Positions 27,457-36,395 are shown, counted from the stretch's first letter. The stretch is DNA of 64,000 nt from Tropicimonas_B omnivorans (GCF_031846565.1 NZ_JAVRHL010000003.1:1035920-1099919), one strand, 5' to 3'. Program-made: numbers and translations. Notes: generated by a model not told the origin, from the sequence alone.

Positions 27457-28563
27457 ATGCCGCTTAACTCCAAGACCTGGACGACGGAGCACAGCGAGCG
27501 GCAATCCGAGCTGCGCGCGCTGCCGATGTCGTCTTCCACCAACGAGCATTTCGAGCGCCTCGCATGGCTCGCCGCGCGTATCTGCGAGGTGCCCATCGGG
27601 CTGGTCACGATCCTCGAGGCCAACCGGCAGGACTTCAAGGCCTCCTACGGCACCGATCTGGACGGAACTCCGCTCGACCAAGCGATCTGCGTCCACACCA
27701 TCGCCAAAGGGGGCCTGCTGGAGATCCACGACACGCTCGAAGACGACCGGACGAAGAACAACGGGATCTGCACCGGCGAGCCGTTCGTGCGCTTCTATGC
27801 CGGCACGCCCATCCATTCTCCCGCCGGTGTCGCGCTCGGCTCGCTTTGCGTGCTCGGGCATGAACCACATACGCTGACCGAAATGCAGCGCGAAGCGCTC
27901 GTCGCCCTTGGCCGCGAGGTGGACGCACAGATCCAGCTCCTTTCGGCGATGGACACTCAGCGTATCCTGGCCAGCGAAATCGACCACCGGGTGAAGAATT
28001 CCCTGCAGATGGTCGGTGCATTCCTGCGGATGCAGGCGCGCCGGGTGAAGGGACAGGAAGCGAAGGCGGCGCTGGAACAGGCCGAGCGGCGGGTGGGGTC
28101 CATCTCCCTCCTGCACGACCAGCTCCATCTCTCCGCCTCCTACAATCGCGTGGATCTCAAGGCGTTCCTGCACCGCGTCGCCCGCCTGACAGAGGGTCAG
28201 CTGCCCTACCGCGTCTCGCTGAGCGTCGAGCTGGAGCCGTTCGAGCTCTTTGCCGGCCGCGCCTCGGGCGTCGCCATGCTGGTGAACGAGTTCGTTACCA
28301 ACTCGGTGAAGCACGCGTTTCCGGACGGCAAGGGCGGGACGATCCGGCTTTACGGCAGGTACGAAGGGCCCGACTACCTGCTCGACCTCGGTGACGACGG
28401 CGTGGGAATCCCGGACGGCGCGGCGAAATCGGGCGGGCTCGGGCTATCCATCATGGAAGCGTCGGCCGGTCAGGCCGGCGGCGTCCTCACCCGCATCCCC
28501 TCCGAACACGGCGTCCAGTTTCGCCTGACGCTGCCCGCCCAGGAGAGCGGAGACGAAGCCTGA
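27457..28563 (+). CDS. GAF-domain sensor histidine kinase, HisKA_2 type
   Basis: The 368-residue protein is cytosolic. A GAF domain covers about 25-160 (HFERLAWLAARICEVPIGLVTI, VRFYAGTPIHSPAGVALGSLCVL). A HisKA_2 H-box follows, ASEIDHRVKNSLQMVGAFL, with the phospho-His near 174, and a HATPase_c domain with NEFVTNSVKHAFPDG, LGDDGVGIP and GGLGLSIME. Such kinases in alphaproteobacteria often feed the PhyR general stress response, but no phyR or ecfG is seen here. There is no cognate regulator next to it. Confidence 0.9.
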   Translation: MPLNSKTWTTEHSERQSELRALPMSSSTNEHFERLAWLAARICEVPIGLVTILEANRQDFKASYGTDLDGTPLDQAICVHTIAKGGLLEIHDTLEDDRTKNNGICTGEPFVRFYAGTPIHSPAGVALGSLCVLGHEPHTLTEMQREALVALGREVDAQIQLLSAMDTQRILASEIDHRVKNSLQMVGAFLRMQARRVKGQEAKAALEQAERRVGSISLLHDQLHLSASYNRVDLKAFLHRVARLTEGQLPYRVSLSVELEPFELFAGRASGVAMLVNEFVTNSVKHAFPDGKGGTIRLYGRYEGPDYLLDLGDDGVGIPDGAAKSGGLGLSIMEASAGQAGGVLTRIPSEHGVQFRLTLPAQESGDEA

Positions 28564-28591
28564 GGCCCCCCGGCCGCCTCGGACGTCGTCC

Positions 28592-29482
28592 TCAGAGCGG
28601 AGCGGGCCGTCTGGCGGGACGGTTGATGAGGATGAGGCCGGCGCAGACAAGGACAAGTGCCGCGCCGAGAGAAGGGCCGAGCTCTTCTCCGAGAAGCGCC
28701 CAGCCGAGACCCGCCCCGAAAATCGGTGACAGGAACGAGAAGGCCGCGACCTGGGCGGCCCGATATCGCGTCAGGATCCAGAGCCAGAAGAGATAGGCGC
28801 CGAAGGCGATGAAGCTCGCCTGCACGCCGAGGCCCGCCCAGTGCAGGGGGTCCGGGTCGCGCAGCACAGGCCCGAAGAGCGGCGAGATCGCCAGCAGGAT
28901 GGGCGCGGAAATGCCGAGTTGGTAGAGAAGCTGGGTGTGGGGCGGCACCCGCACGAGGGCGGTTCCGCGAGCGCAAAGCGCGATCCCGGACCAGCCGAGC
29001 GCCCCGACGAGAGCGCAAAGATCGCCGAGGAGGGATGCCTCCCCGCCCCCGCTCCCGTCCCCGCGCGACGTCAACGCCACAACGACGCCGCAGAAGGCAA
29101 GGCCGATCCCGGCCCATTGCGGCGCACCGAGCCGCTGCCCCGGCAGGAACAGGTGGGAGAAGACCGCGAGCCAGAGCGGCATGGAGTAGAAGATCACCGA
29201 GGTCCGCGAGACGGTGGTCAGATCGAGCGCGATGTAGAGCCCGACGAACTCGACGGTGAAGCACATCGCGATCAGGACCCCGGCGGCCCTCGTGCCCTTT
29301 GGCAAATGCACGGGACCGTGCCTTAGCCGCATCCACAGGATCAGGAGAAGCCCCGCGCCGAGGGAGCGCAGGCCGGCGGCGAAGATCGGCTGGATGCCCT
29401 CGTTCACCACCGCGATGAGCACCTGGTTGAAGCCGAGAAGCACGGAGAAGGCGACAAGCATCCCCGCCCCGGAGAGGTCCAT
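28592..29482 (-). CDS. DMT superfamily (EamA) transporter
   Basis: The protein from the ATG at 29482 has 296 residues and about ten hydrophobic segments in two EamA repeats; LGAGLLLILWMRL and FVGLYIALDLTTVSRTSVIFYSMPLWLAVFSHL are in the first, and FGAYLFWLWIL and FLSPIFGAGLGWALLGEELG in the second. It probably exports a small metabolite. The open frame runs up to 29632; an ATG at 29545 is an alternative, but 29482 gives the normal EamA length. It is convergent with the kinase gene. Confidence 0.87.
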   Translation of the reverse strand: MDLSGAGMLVAFSVLLGFNQVLIAVVNEGIQPIFAAGLRSLGAGLLLILWMRLRHGPVHLPKGTRAAGVLIAMCFTVEFVGLYIALDLTTVSRTSVIFYSMPLWLAVFSHLFLPGQRLGAPQWAGIGLAFCGVVVALTSRGDGSGGGEASLLGDLCALVGALGWSGIALCARGTALVRVPPHTQLLYQLGISAPILLAISPLFGPVLRDPDPLHWAGLGVQASFIAFGAYLFWLWILTRYRAAQVAAFSFLSPIFGAGLGWALLGEELGPSLGAALVLVCAGLILINRPARRPAPL

Positions 29483-29878
29483 TTCGGACGGTCCGGACCC
29501 GGCCGCACCCCGCGGCGCCGCGGCAAATTTCGAAGAGGCTGTCATGCGCCATGGCATTTCCCGCGCGGGGGCCCGTGTCAAGATGGCGCGCATGGGGGCG
29601 GGACCGTCGCGCCCCGGCCACGCCTCACACATTGTTCATCCCGCGCGAAAGGGTCACGGTTCACCTGAGCTGCAGGGACCGCTAGCGTGACCACACCCAC
29701 GCACCTTGCCTGCGAGTCTCACCAAGATGTCCCACGAGCCCGCCCTCGAGATCCGTCCGGCCCGGCCCGACGACACCGCGGCATGGCGCAGGGGCCGGCG
29801 GGCTAGCGACGGGATCCACGGCTGGGGCGTATCCGCAGGCACTTCGGGCGTCCTCCGCTTCGATTTGGCGGCCGCCGC
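29483..29878. other. Gap between DMT transporter and DUF2927 lipoprotein gene
   Basis: About 395 bp. It contains the probable GNAT stub at 29727-29882 and the promoter regions of two divergent genes. I see no other gene or terminator in it. Confidence 0.5.
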
Positions 29879-29882
29879 GTGA
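29727..29882 (+). pseudogene. Possible N-terminal remnant of a GNAT acetyltransferase
   Basis: A 51-residue frame begins MSHEPALEIRPARPDDTAAW, which is how many GNAT acetyltransferases begin. It then loses any resemblance (GRRASDGIHGWG) and stops at a TGA that overlaps the GTG of the DUF2927 gene. It looks like a stub left by a deletion. The alternative is chance. Confidence 0.35.
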
Positions 29883-31288
29883 GCCGCCGCCTGATCTCCC
29901 TCCTCCGCCGTCCTCTCGTCGCCGCGACCGCCGCACTCACGCTCATCTCCTGTGCGCCGCAGGCAAGCAATGTGGCCGAGCGGCGGGTCGTTCCGACCCT
30001 GCAGCTTCCGGCGATGAAAACCTTCGGACAGACCAAGGCCCAAGGCAGCGTCCGGCCCAATGCCCAGATCGCGGCCGATTTCCTTGAGCTGTCCTTCAAG
30101 ATGGAGAGCGGGCGCGCCCTGCCCCGCCTGACCCGCTTTGAGGGTCCGGTGACCATCGGCGTGCGCGGCTCGGCCCCTGCAAGCCTGACCGGCGATCTGA
30201 CCCGCCTCGTCTCCCGCTTCCGCAACGAGGCGGGGCTCGACATCCGCTTCGCTGGCGCGGGCGAGACGCCGAACATCGTGGTGCAGGTCCTCTCCCGCAA
30301 GGAACTCCAGCGCTACGTTCCGCAAGCGGCCTGTTTCGTCGTCCCGCGGGTGTCGAGCTGGGCGGAGTTCAAGGCCGACAGGCGCGGCCAGAGCGTCGAC
30401 TGGACCACGCTTGAGCGGCGGGAACGCGCGGCCGTCTTCCTGCCCGGCGATGTCAGCCCGCAGGAAACCCGCGACTGTCTGCACGAGGAGATCGCGCAGG
30501 CCCTCGGCCCCCTCAACGATCTCTACCGCCTGCCTGAATCGGTCTTCAACGACGACAACTTCCATACCGTCCTGACCGGTTTCGACATGCTGATCCTCAA
30601 GGCGTATTACGATCCGGCCCTCGCGAACGGGATGAGCCGGGAGCAGGTCGCCGCGCGCCTCCCTGCCATCCTTGCCCGACTGAACCCCGCCGGGAACCGC
30701 CCTGTGGGGCGCCTCGAGAGCGAGACGCCGCGGGAATGGACCGAACAGATCGAACGCGCTGTCGGGCCGCGGACGAGCCCCCGCGCCCGCTCCGCCGCCG
30801 CCAAGCGCGCCGTCGCCATCGCCGATGCCAATCGCTGGACCGACTCGCGGCGGGCCTACTCGCTCTACGCCCTCGGCCGTTTGTCGCTGAACTCGGAGCC
30901 GGAGCTTGCTCTGGCTGCCTTCCTCGAGAGTTCCGCGATCTACCGCTCGCGCCCCGAAACCGCGATCCAGGCGGCGCATGTCGCGATGCAGCTCGCCGCG
31001 TATTCGCTCTCCGCCGGCCGGCCCGACACGGCCATCGACATGGTGGACGAGAGCCTGCCCGCCGTCGCCGCGGCGGAGAACGCGGCCCTTCTCTCCACGC
31101 TCATGCTGATCAAGGCGGAGGCGCTCGATGCTAAGGGCCAGGCGGCCCGCGCGGCGGCGCTGCGCAGCGATGCGCTCGGCTGGGCGCGCTACGGCTTCGG
31201 GCCGGACGGCGAGGTCCGCGCACGGCTTCTGGAGATTTCGACACTCAATCCGGGCGAGCCGCTGACGGTTCGTGGCCCGCAGGGATAA
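29879..31288 (+). CDS. DUF2927 domain lipoprotein
   Basis: The 469-residue protein has a lipoprotein signal peptide with the lipobox LISC near residue 25. The middle part matches the DUF2927 type: FEGPVTIGVRG, TPNIVVQVLSR, ETRDCLHEEIAQALGPLNDLYRLPESVFND. The C-terminal third (about 300-450) is helical and TPR-like (YSLYALGRLSLNSEPELALAAFLESSAIY). The start is GTG, with no clear ribosome site, so it could be mis-set by a few codons. Function is unknown; an envelope role is likely. A 55-residue membrane protein gene follows after 9 bp. Confidence 0.82.
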   Translation: MSRRLISLLRRPLVAATAALTLISCAPQASNVAERRVVPTLQLPAMKTFGQTKAQGSVRPNAQIAADFLELSFKMESGRALPRLTRFEGPVTIGVRGSAPASLTGDLTRLVSRFRNEAGLDIRFAGAGETPNIVVQVLSRKELQRYVPQAACFVVPRVSSWAEFKADRRGQSVDWTTLERRERAAVFLPGDVSPQETRDCLHEEIAQALGPLNDLYRLPESVFNDDNFHTVLTGFDMLILKAYYDPALANGMSREQVAARLPAILARLNPAGNRPVGRLESETPREWTEQIERAVGPRTSPRARSAAAKRAVAIADANRWTDSRRAYSLYALGRLSLNSEPELALAAFLESSAIYRSRPETAIQAAHVAMQLAAYSLSAGRPDTAIDMVDESLPAVAAAENAALLSTLMLIKAEALDAKGQAARAAALRSDALGWARYGFGPDGEVRARLLEISTLNPGEPLTVRGPQG

Positions 31289-31297
31289 AGACCAAGC

Positions 31298-31465
31298 ATG
31301 ATTACACTACTGGCCGGCGTCATCGGCGCCGTATGGGGCGGCGTTCTGGCGAAGAAGCGCGGCGGCAAGGGGCTCGATATCGCGCAATACGCGGCCGGCT
31401 TCGGCATCGCCTTCGGCATCACCGCGCTCCTCGCGCTGACGATCCTGCGCCTCATCCTGAGTTGA
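31298..31465 (+). CDS. Small membrane protein, 55 residues
   Basis: The frame reads MITLLAGVIGAVWGGVLA, a basic turn KKRGGKGLDIAQYAAG, then a second hydrophobic segment GIAFGITALLALTILRLIL. It has two short membrane helices joined by a glycine/lysine loop. It starts 9 bp after the DUF2927 gene and is probably in its operon. I cannot assign a function, but codon use and layout look genuine. Confidence 0.72.
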   Translation: MITLLAGVIGAVWGGVLAKKRGGKGLDIAQYAAGFGIAFGITALLALTILRLILS

Positions 31466-31626
31466 GCGAAGCCGGGCGCGGGCGAACATGACGCCCGCCG
31501 CTCGTCTTCGCCTTGCACCCTCCGCCGGGGGGGATTATCGACGCCCTCGCGCGGCGTCGGCCGCTTCTGCCTGCCTGACACGCCGTGTGATCCGTCCATC
31601 CGGACCAGCCAGTCGAAAGCACCCGA

Positions 31627-32487
31627 ATGTCATTCTCCATCGCCCGTCTCGCCCTTCTCGCCGCGCTCCTGCCAGCCGCCGCGGGGGCCCAGACGCTCTA
31701 CTTCTCCGCAATCCCCGACGAAGACGACACCGCCCTGTCGGAGCGCTTCTCCAAGGTCGCGGAGTATCTCGAGGACGAGCTCGGCACCGATGTCGAATTC
31801 GTCCCGGTGAAGAGCTATCCGGCCGCCGTGACGGCCTTCCGCAACGATCAGGTCCAGCTCGCGTGGTTCGGCGGGCTCTCGGGGGTCCAGGCGCGGCGCC
31901 TGACCGACGGCGCAAAGGCGATCGCGCAGGGCGTCGAGGATGAGGCGTTCGTGACGTACTTCATCGCCAATTCGGAAACCGGCATCGAGCCGTCCGAGGA
32001 GTTCCCGGCCGACGCGCTCGAGGGGCTCACCTTCACGTTCGGCGCCAAGACCTCGACCTCCGGGCGGCTGATGCCGGAATACTGGATCCGGCAGGAAACG
32101 GGCGAGGCCCCGGACGAATTCTTCTCCCGTGTCGGCTATTCGGGCGATCACTCGCAGACCCTCCGCCTCGTCGCCTCGGGCGCATGGCAGGTCGGCGCGC
32201 TGAACTTCTCCGTCTACGACAAGGCGGTGACGGACGAGGCCCCCGAGGTGGAGGACGCGCGCATCATCTGGCAGACGCCGCCCTACCCCGACTACAACTG
32301 GACGATCCGGGGCGATGTGGATGCCCGCTTCGGCGAGGGCTTCACGGACCGCGTGCAGGAGGCGCTCCTGTCGATGGACGACCCGGACCTCCTCGCGTCC
32401 TTCCCGCGCTCGGGCTTCATCCCGGCGACGAACGACGACTACGCTCCGATCGAGGAGACCGGCGACGCGCTCGGCCTTCTGAGATGA
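31627..32487 (+). CDS. PhnD-like ABC transporter binding protein (putative selenate/phosphonate type)
   Basis: This 286-residue periplasmic binding protein has a signal peptide (RLALLAALLPAAAGA). The mature protein starts with TLYFSAIPDEDDTALSERF, followed by VEFVPVKSYPAAVTAFRN and VQLAWFGGLSGVQARR. This pattern resembles the PhnD relatives annotated as putative selenate-binding proteins; the ligand is not proven. Its TGA overlaps the ATG of the ATPase gene. With the next two genes it forms a three-gene transporter operon. Confidence 0.82.
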   Translation: MSFSIARLALLAALLPAAAGAQTLYFSAIPDEDDTALSERFSKVAEYLEDELGTDVEFVPVKSYPAAVTAFRNDQVQLAWFGGLSGVQARRLTDGAKAIAQGVEDEAFVTYFIANSETGIEPSEEFPADALEGLTFTFGAKTSTSGRLMPEYWIRQETGEAPDEFFSRVGYSGDHSQTLRLVASGAWQVGALNFSVYDKAVTDEAPEVEDARIIWQTPPYPDYNWTIRGDVDARFGEGFTDRVQEALLSMDDPDLLASFPRSGFIPATNDDYAPIEETGDALGLLR

Positions 32488-33149
32488 CGGCGCCGCTGCT
32501 GGACCGGGAGAGCGTCGGCTACGGTTCGGCAGCGGTTCTCTCGAGCGTGAGCTTTTCGCTCGCGCCGGGGGACCGTGTTGTGCTCCTGGGCCGCAGCGGC
32601 TCCGGCAAGACCACGCTTCTGGGCGCGATCCGGGAGCGTCTCGAGCGCGCGGGCTCTCGCGTCGCCCTCGTGCCGCAGGAGGCCGGGCTGGTGCCGACGC
32701 TGTCGGTTCTGCGCAATGCGCTCATGGGCCGGCTCGACGATCACGGCACGCTCTACAACCTCACCAACCTCGTCCGTCCCCGCGCCCGCGACCGCACCGC
32801 CGTTGCGGACATCCTGGAGCCGCTTGGCCTTGTCCCCGAGATCGACAGGGCGGTGGAGCGGCTTTCGGGGGGGCAGAAGCAGCGCACCGCGCTCGCCCGC
32901 GCCTTCTTCCGCGGCGGGGCGTACCTCATCGGAGACGAACCCGTCTCCGCGCTCGACGAACGCCAGGGCGCCGAGGTGCTGGACGAGATCGGCCGGCGGT
33001 TCGAGACCTCGGTCCTCGCGCTCCACGATGTGGCGCTGGCACGCAGCTTCGCGACCCGGATCGTCGGGCTGAAAGGTGGTCAGGTGATGCTCGATGGCGC
33101 GCCGGAGAGCCTGTCCGAGGCCGAGATCGGGGCGCTCTATGCGCTCTGA
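32484..33149 (+). CDS. PhnC-like ABC transporter ATP-binding protein
   Basis: The 221-residue ATPase starts at an ATG overlapping the binding-protein stop by 4 nt. It has Walker A LLGRSGSGKTTLL, Q-loop VALVPQEAGLVPTLSV, signature RLSGGQKQRTALARAFF, Walker B YLIGDEPVSALDE and the H-loop VLALHDVALA. It powers the transporter formed with genes 31627 and 33139. It is a little shorter than classical PhnC. Confidence 0.93.
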   Translation: MTAPLLDRESVGYGSAAVLSSVSFSLAPGDRVVLLGRSGSGKTTLLGAIRERLERAGSRVALVPQEAGLVPTLSVLRNALMGRLDDHGTLYNLTNLVRPRARDRTAVADILEPLGLVPEIDRAVERLSGGQKQRTALARAFFRGGAYLIGDEPVSALDERQGAEVLDEIGRRFETSVLALHDVALARSFATRIVGLKGGQVMLDGAPESLSEAEIGALYAL

Positions 33150-34644
33150 AGGCTGGCCGCGGGGGCGGGTCGTCACCGGCTTTGCCGCGCTCGCCCTCCT
33201 TCTCTTGCCCTTCGCGGACCTGACGCTGGCCGGCCACGATCCATGGGATGCCCTTGCGCGGATGGGCTCGGGCTTCCTCCGTCCCGACTTCACCGCCATC
33301 GAGGAGATCGGCCGCGCCATCGCGCTTACCATCGCCTTCGCGGTTGCCGGTGTTGCCGCGGGCGCGGGCACGGGCCTGCTCATGGCGCCGTTCTACGAAC
33401 GGAGACCGGTTCGCGGGATCTGCGTGGCGGTCCGCTCGGTGCACGAATTGTTCTGGGCCCTCCTGCTCATGCAGGTACTGGGCCTCTCGCCGATGACCGG
33501 CGTTCTTGCCATCGCCCTGCCCTATGCCGGGATCTTCGCGAAGGTCTTCTCGGATTACCTCGGAGACGTGGATCCGCGCCCCGCCCGCGCCCTCGGGCCA
33601 GGGACCGGCGCCGCCTCCCGCTTTCTCTACGCCACTGCCCCCCTCGCCCTGCCCCAGATGTGGACCTACACGCTCTACCGCTTCGAATGCGGCATGCGCT
33701 CCAGCGCGGTTCTCGGCTTCATCGGACTGCCGACCCTCGGCTTCCAACTCGACAGCTTCTTCAGGCTCGGCGAGTACGGGGCAGCGAGCGCGATCCTTCT
33801 TTGTTACATCGGGCTGATCGCGACGATCCGGATCTGGATGCGCTGGAAGATCGCGGCACTCTGGCTTCTGGCCTGCCTCACTCTTCTGCTGAGCCTCAGC
33901 TCTCCGCCGATGGGATCGGGCGCGTTGATGCGGTTCCTGACGGAGGACATCGTGCCGGCCCCGATCCGGGACGGCGGCGCGCTCTGGCCGTGGCTTTCGG
34001 AGATCATCTGGTCGGAGGCGCTCCCGGGGATCCTCGCGACCCTCGTCGTCGCGCAGATCGCCCTCGTCCTCGCCGGCCTCGTCGCCGCGCTCGGTGCGCC
34101 CGCCATCGTCACGCGCGTGGCGGGGCGCTTCGGACGGTATCTCGGCCATATCCTTCTCGTGACGCTCCGGTCCGTCCCGGACTACATGCTGGCCTACCTC
34201 TTCCTGCAGGTCTTCGGCCCGTCCATGCTGCCCGCAATCCTAGCGCTCGGCCTCCATAACGGCGCGATCATCGCGCATCTCGTGGGCCGCCAGGGGGAGG
34301 ACATCTCGGCGGAGCTGAGGCCCGACGCCCCGCGGGGCCTCACGCTCTGGGGCTGGGACCTCGCTCCGAGGCTCTTCGCTCCCTATCTCGCGCTCTGTCT
34401 CTACCGCTGGGAGATCATCGCGCGGGATTCGGCGGTGATGGGCCTTCTCGGCGTCGCGACCTTGGGCTTCTGGATCGACAGCGCGGTTGCGGAGTTCCGG
34501 CTCGACGCGGCGATCGTGCTGCTTCTCGCCTCGCTTGCGATGACCGCTGGCATCGACATCATCTCCCGACGTCTCCGACGGCATCTGGGTGGCACCACGC
34601 CTGCCATCAGCCGCCGCCTCGAGGCCGGCGATTGCGCGATCTGA
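33139..34644 (+). CDS. Double-length PhnE-like ABC permease
   Basis: This 501-residue membrane protein holds two permease units in one chain. Unit 1 (about 60-225) has VHELFWALLLMQVLGLSPM, FAKVFSDYLGDVDPRPARAL and AVLGFIGLPTLGFQLDS. Unit 2 (about 290-465) has SVPDYMLAYLFLQVFGPSM, VMGLLGVATLGFWIDSA and a matching pattern. Most PhnE permeases are single units that dimerise, so this fusion would make a complete pore from one gene. The ATG overlaps the ATPase gene by 11 bp. Confidence 0.9.
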   Translation: MRSEGWPRGRVVTGFAALALLLLPFADLTLAGHDPWDALARMGSGFLRPDFTAIEEIGRAIALTIAFAVAGVAAGAGTGLLMAPFYERRPVRGICVAVRSVHELFWALLLMQVLGLSPMTGVLAIALPYAGIFAKVFSDYLGDVDPRPARALGPGTGAASRFLYATAPLALPQMWTYTLYRFECGMRSSAVLGFIGLPTLGFQLDSFFRLGEYGAASAILLCYIGLIATIRIWMRWKIAALWLLACLTLLLSLSSPPMGSGALMRFLTEDIVPAPIRDGGALWPWLSEIIWSEALPGILATLVVAQIALVLAGLVAALGAPAIVTRVAGRFGRYLGHILLVTLRSVPDYMLAYLFLQVFGPSMLPAILALGLHNGAIIAHLVGRQGEDISAELRPDAPRGLTLWGWDLAPRLFAPYLALCLYRWEIIARDSAVMGLLGVATLGFWIDSAVAEFRLDAAIVLLLASLAMTAGIDIISRRLRRHLGGTTPAISRRLEAGDCAI

Positions 34645-34768
34645 TCCCGAAAAGCGTCGCTTGAGGGCGCGGCATGGTCGCAAATTCAGCCGACTGGCCT
34701 TGCAGGGAGTGGAAGAACAGGCAAAACGACGCGGGCGCAGCTGCCACCGATCCCAGGAGTGACCTGTC
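34645..34768. other. Leader region before corrinoid protein gene
   Basis: About 124 bp with no reading frame of interest. It probably holds the promoter and leader of the corrinoid gene. I do not see a convincing cobalamin riboswitch: no B12-box-like GCCACTG segment is present. Confidence 0.4.
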
Positions 34769-35470
34769 ATGGCCGACGAAGAAGATGATCTCGTTCTGTC
34801 GGAGCTGCCGGATGAGGAACTCGTCCCTCAGATGATGGACGACCTCTACGACGGCATGAAGGAGGAAATCGAGGAGGGGGTGAACATCCTTCTCGAACGC
34901 GGCTGGACGCCCTACCGCATCCTGACCGAGGCGCTCGTCTCCGGCATGACCATCGTCGGCAAGGATTTCCGTGACGGAATCCTGTTCGTCCCCGAAGTGC
35001 TGCTCGCGGCCAATGCGATGAAGGGCGGGATGACCATCCTCAAACCCCTCCTCGTCGAGACCGGTGCGCCGCGGATGGGAAAGATGGTGATCGGCACGGT
35101 GAAGGGCGACATCCACGACATCGGAAAGAACCTCGTCTCGATGATGATGGAGGGCGCGGGCTTCGAGGTCGTCGATCTCGGGATCAACAACGCGGTCGAG
35201 GCCTATCTTGAGGCGCTGGAGGCGGAGAAGCCGGACATCCTCGGCATGTCCGCCCTGCTGACGACGACGATGCCCTACATGAAGGTCGTGATCGACACGA
35301 TGAGCGAGCAGGGCATCCGGGACGACTACATCGTGCTCGTGGGCGGCGCCCCGCTGAACGAGGAGTTCGGCAAGGCCATCGGCGCGGACGCCTACTGCCG
35401 GGATGCGGCCGTCGCCGTCGAGATGGCCAAGTCGCTGGTCGCCCGGAAGCATAACCAGCCGAATGCCTAG
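34769..35470 (+). CDS. Corrinoid (B12-binding) methyl-carrier protein
   Basis: The 233-residue protein has a helical B12-binding cap (about 25-95; LVSGMTIVGKDFRDGILFVPEVLLAANAM) and a Rossmann B12 domain with the signature GDIHDIGKNL, whose histidine ligates cobalt, then GFEVVDLG, ILGMSALLTTT and VGGAPLNEEF. It belongs to the MtbC/MttC-like corrinoid proteins that pass methyl groups from methylamines or betaines to tetrahydrofolate. No methyltransferase is adjacent, so its partner must be elsewhere. A terminator follows. Confidence 0.92.
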   Translation: MADEEDDLVLSELPDEELVPQMMDDLYDGMKEEIEEGVNILLERGWTPYRILTEALVSGMTIVGKDFRDGILFVPEVLLAANAMKGGMTILKPLLVETGAPRMGKMVIGTVKGDIHDIGKNLVSMMMEGAGFEVVDLGINNAVEAYLEALEAEKPDILGMSALLTTTMPYMKVVIDTMSEQGIRDDYIVLVGGAPLNEEFGKAIGADAYCRDAAVAVEMAKSLVARKHNQPNA

Positions 35471-35478
35471 AATTTGAC

Positions 35479-35515
35479 GCGAAGGGCGGAGGACGATCCG
35501 CCCTTCGCCCCTTTT
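35479..35515 (+). terminator. Rho-independent terminator after corrinoid protein gene
   Basis: A perfect 12-bp stem GCGAAGGGCGGA / TCCGCCCTTCGC with loop GGACGA is followed by CCC and TTTT. It separates the corrinoid gene from the downstream genes. Confidence 0.92.
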
Positions 35516-35581
35516 CTTGCGCGGCGAGGGCCCCACATGGGCGGTGACGTTACCCCAGACAGATTCGGGACCAGCACACCC

Positions 35582-35740
35582 ATGCCGACGCATGTCTTCT
35601 TCACGCTGCTCGGCAGCGTCTTCATTGCCGCCGGCGCTACGGTCTGGCTGATCTCCGAAATGCCGGGGCTTGCCGCCATCCTCCTGCCGCTCACCCTCGC
35701 CCTCACCGCCGGGGTCTGGACCGTACGGCGCAGGCGGTAG
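35582..35740 (+). CDS. Small membrane protein, 52 residues
   Basis: From the ATG at 35582 the frame has two hydrophobic segments (VFFTLLGSVFIAAGATVWLI and LAAILLPLTLALTAGVWTV) and ends in four arginines on the cytosolic side. It lies between the corrinoid gene's terminator and the DUF1638 gene, 9 bp before the latter, so it may be co-transcribed with it. There is no strong ribosome site. Function is unknown. Confidence 0.6.
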   Translation: MPTHVFFTLLGSVFIAAGATVWLISEMPGLAAILLPLTLALTAGVWTVRRRR

Positions 35741-35749
35741 GCCATCGCC

Positions 35750-36379
35750 TTGGCCCTCCCCGACGACGATACGCTCACGCAAAGCGGAATGCCCCCCGGG
35801 GGCAATGGGCGTGTCCTCGTCGTCGCCTGCGGGGCACTGGCGCGGGAGATCCTTGCCGTGACCCGGCAGAGAGGCCTGGGCCACCTCGACGTCACCTGCC
35901 TGCCCGCGATCCTGCACAATAGGCCGGAAAAGATCCCGGCCGCCGTGGAGGCCGCGGTGACGGAGCGCGGCGGCGATTATACGTCCGTCTTCGTGGCCTA
36001 TGCGGATTGCGGCACGGGCGGCGCGCTTGCAGCCACCTGCGCACGGCTCGGGGTCTCGATGATCGAGGGGCCGCATTGCTACAGCTTCTTCGAGGGAAAC
36101 GCGGCCTTCGCGGCGCATGGCGAAGGCACCGCGTTCTACCTGACCGATTTCCTCGCCCGGCAGTTCGACGCCTTCGTCTGGCGCCCGCTCGGGCTCGACC
36201 GGCATCCCGAGCTGCTCCCGATGTATTTCGGCAATTACGAGACGCTCGTCCACCAGGTGCAGGCGGAGGATCCCGACACGGAGGCCCGCGCGCGACGCGC
36301 CGCCGAGCTGCTCGGCCTGCGCTACGAGAAGCGCTTCACCGGGTACGGCGAACTGGAGACGGCGCTCGCCGCCCTGTGA
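35750..36379 (+). CDS. DUF1638 domain protein
   Basis: This 209-residue protein matches the DUF1638 type: VLVVACGALAREILAV, LPAILHNRPEKIPAAVEAAV, VAYADCGTGGALAATCARLGV and EGPHCYSFFEGN, with conserved cysteine and histidine residues that could bind a metal. DUF1638 genes commonly sit with corrinoid methyltransferase systems, and a corrinoid protein gene lies just upstream. The first codon is TTG (GGTAGG upstream); an ATG at 35789 is an alternative. It is convergent with sufE. Confidence 0.85.
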   Translation: MALPDDDTLTQSGMPPGGNGRVLVVACGALAREILAVTRQRGLGHLDVTCLPAILHNRPEKIPAAVEAAVTERGGDYTSVFVAYADCGTGGALAATCARLGVSMIEGPHCYSFFEGNAAFAAHGEGTAFYLTDFLARQFDAFVWRPLGLDRHPELLPMYFGNYETLVHQVQAEDPDTEARARRAAELLGLRYEKRFTGYGELETALAAL

Positions 36380-36395
36380 GGCGTGCCGGCAGGGT

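Noticed and set aside
25934..34644. A possible selenium theme linking selO and the selenate-like transporter
   Set aside because: Bacterial SelO is not a selenoprotein, no selD, selA or selB is present, and the genes are in separate operons about 4 kb apart with unrelated genes between them.
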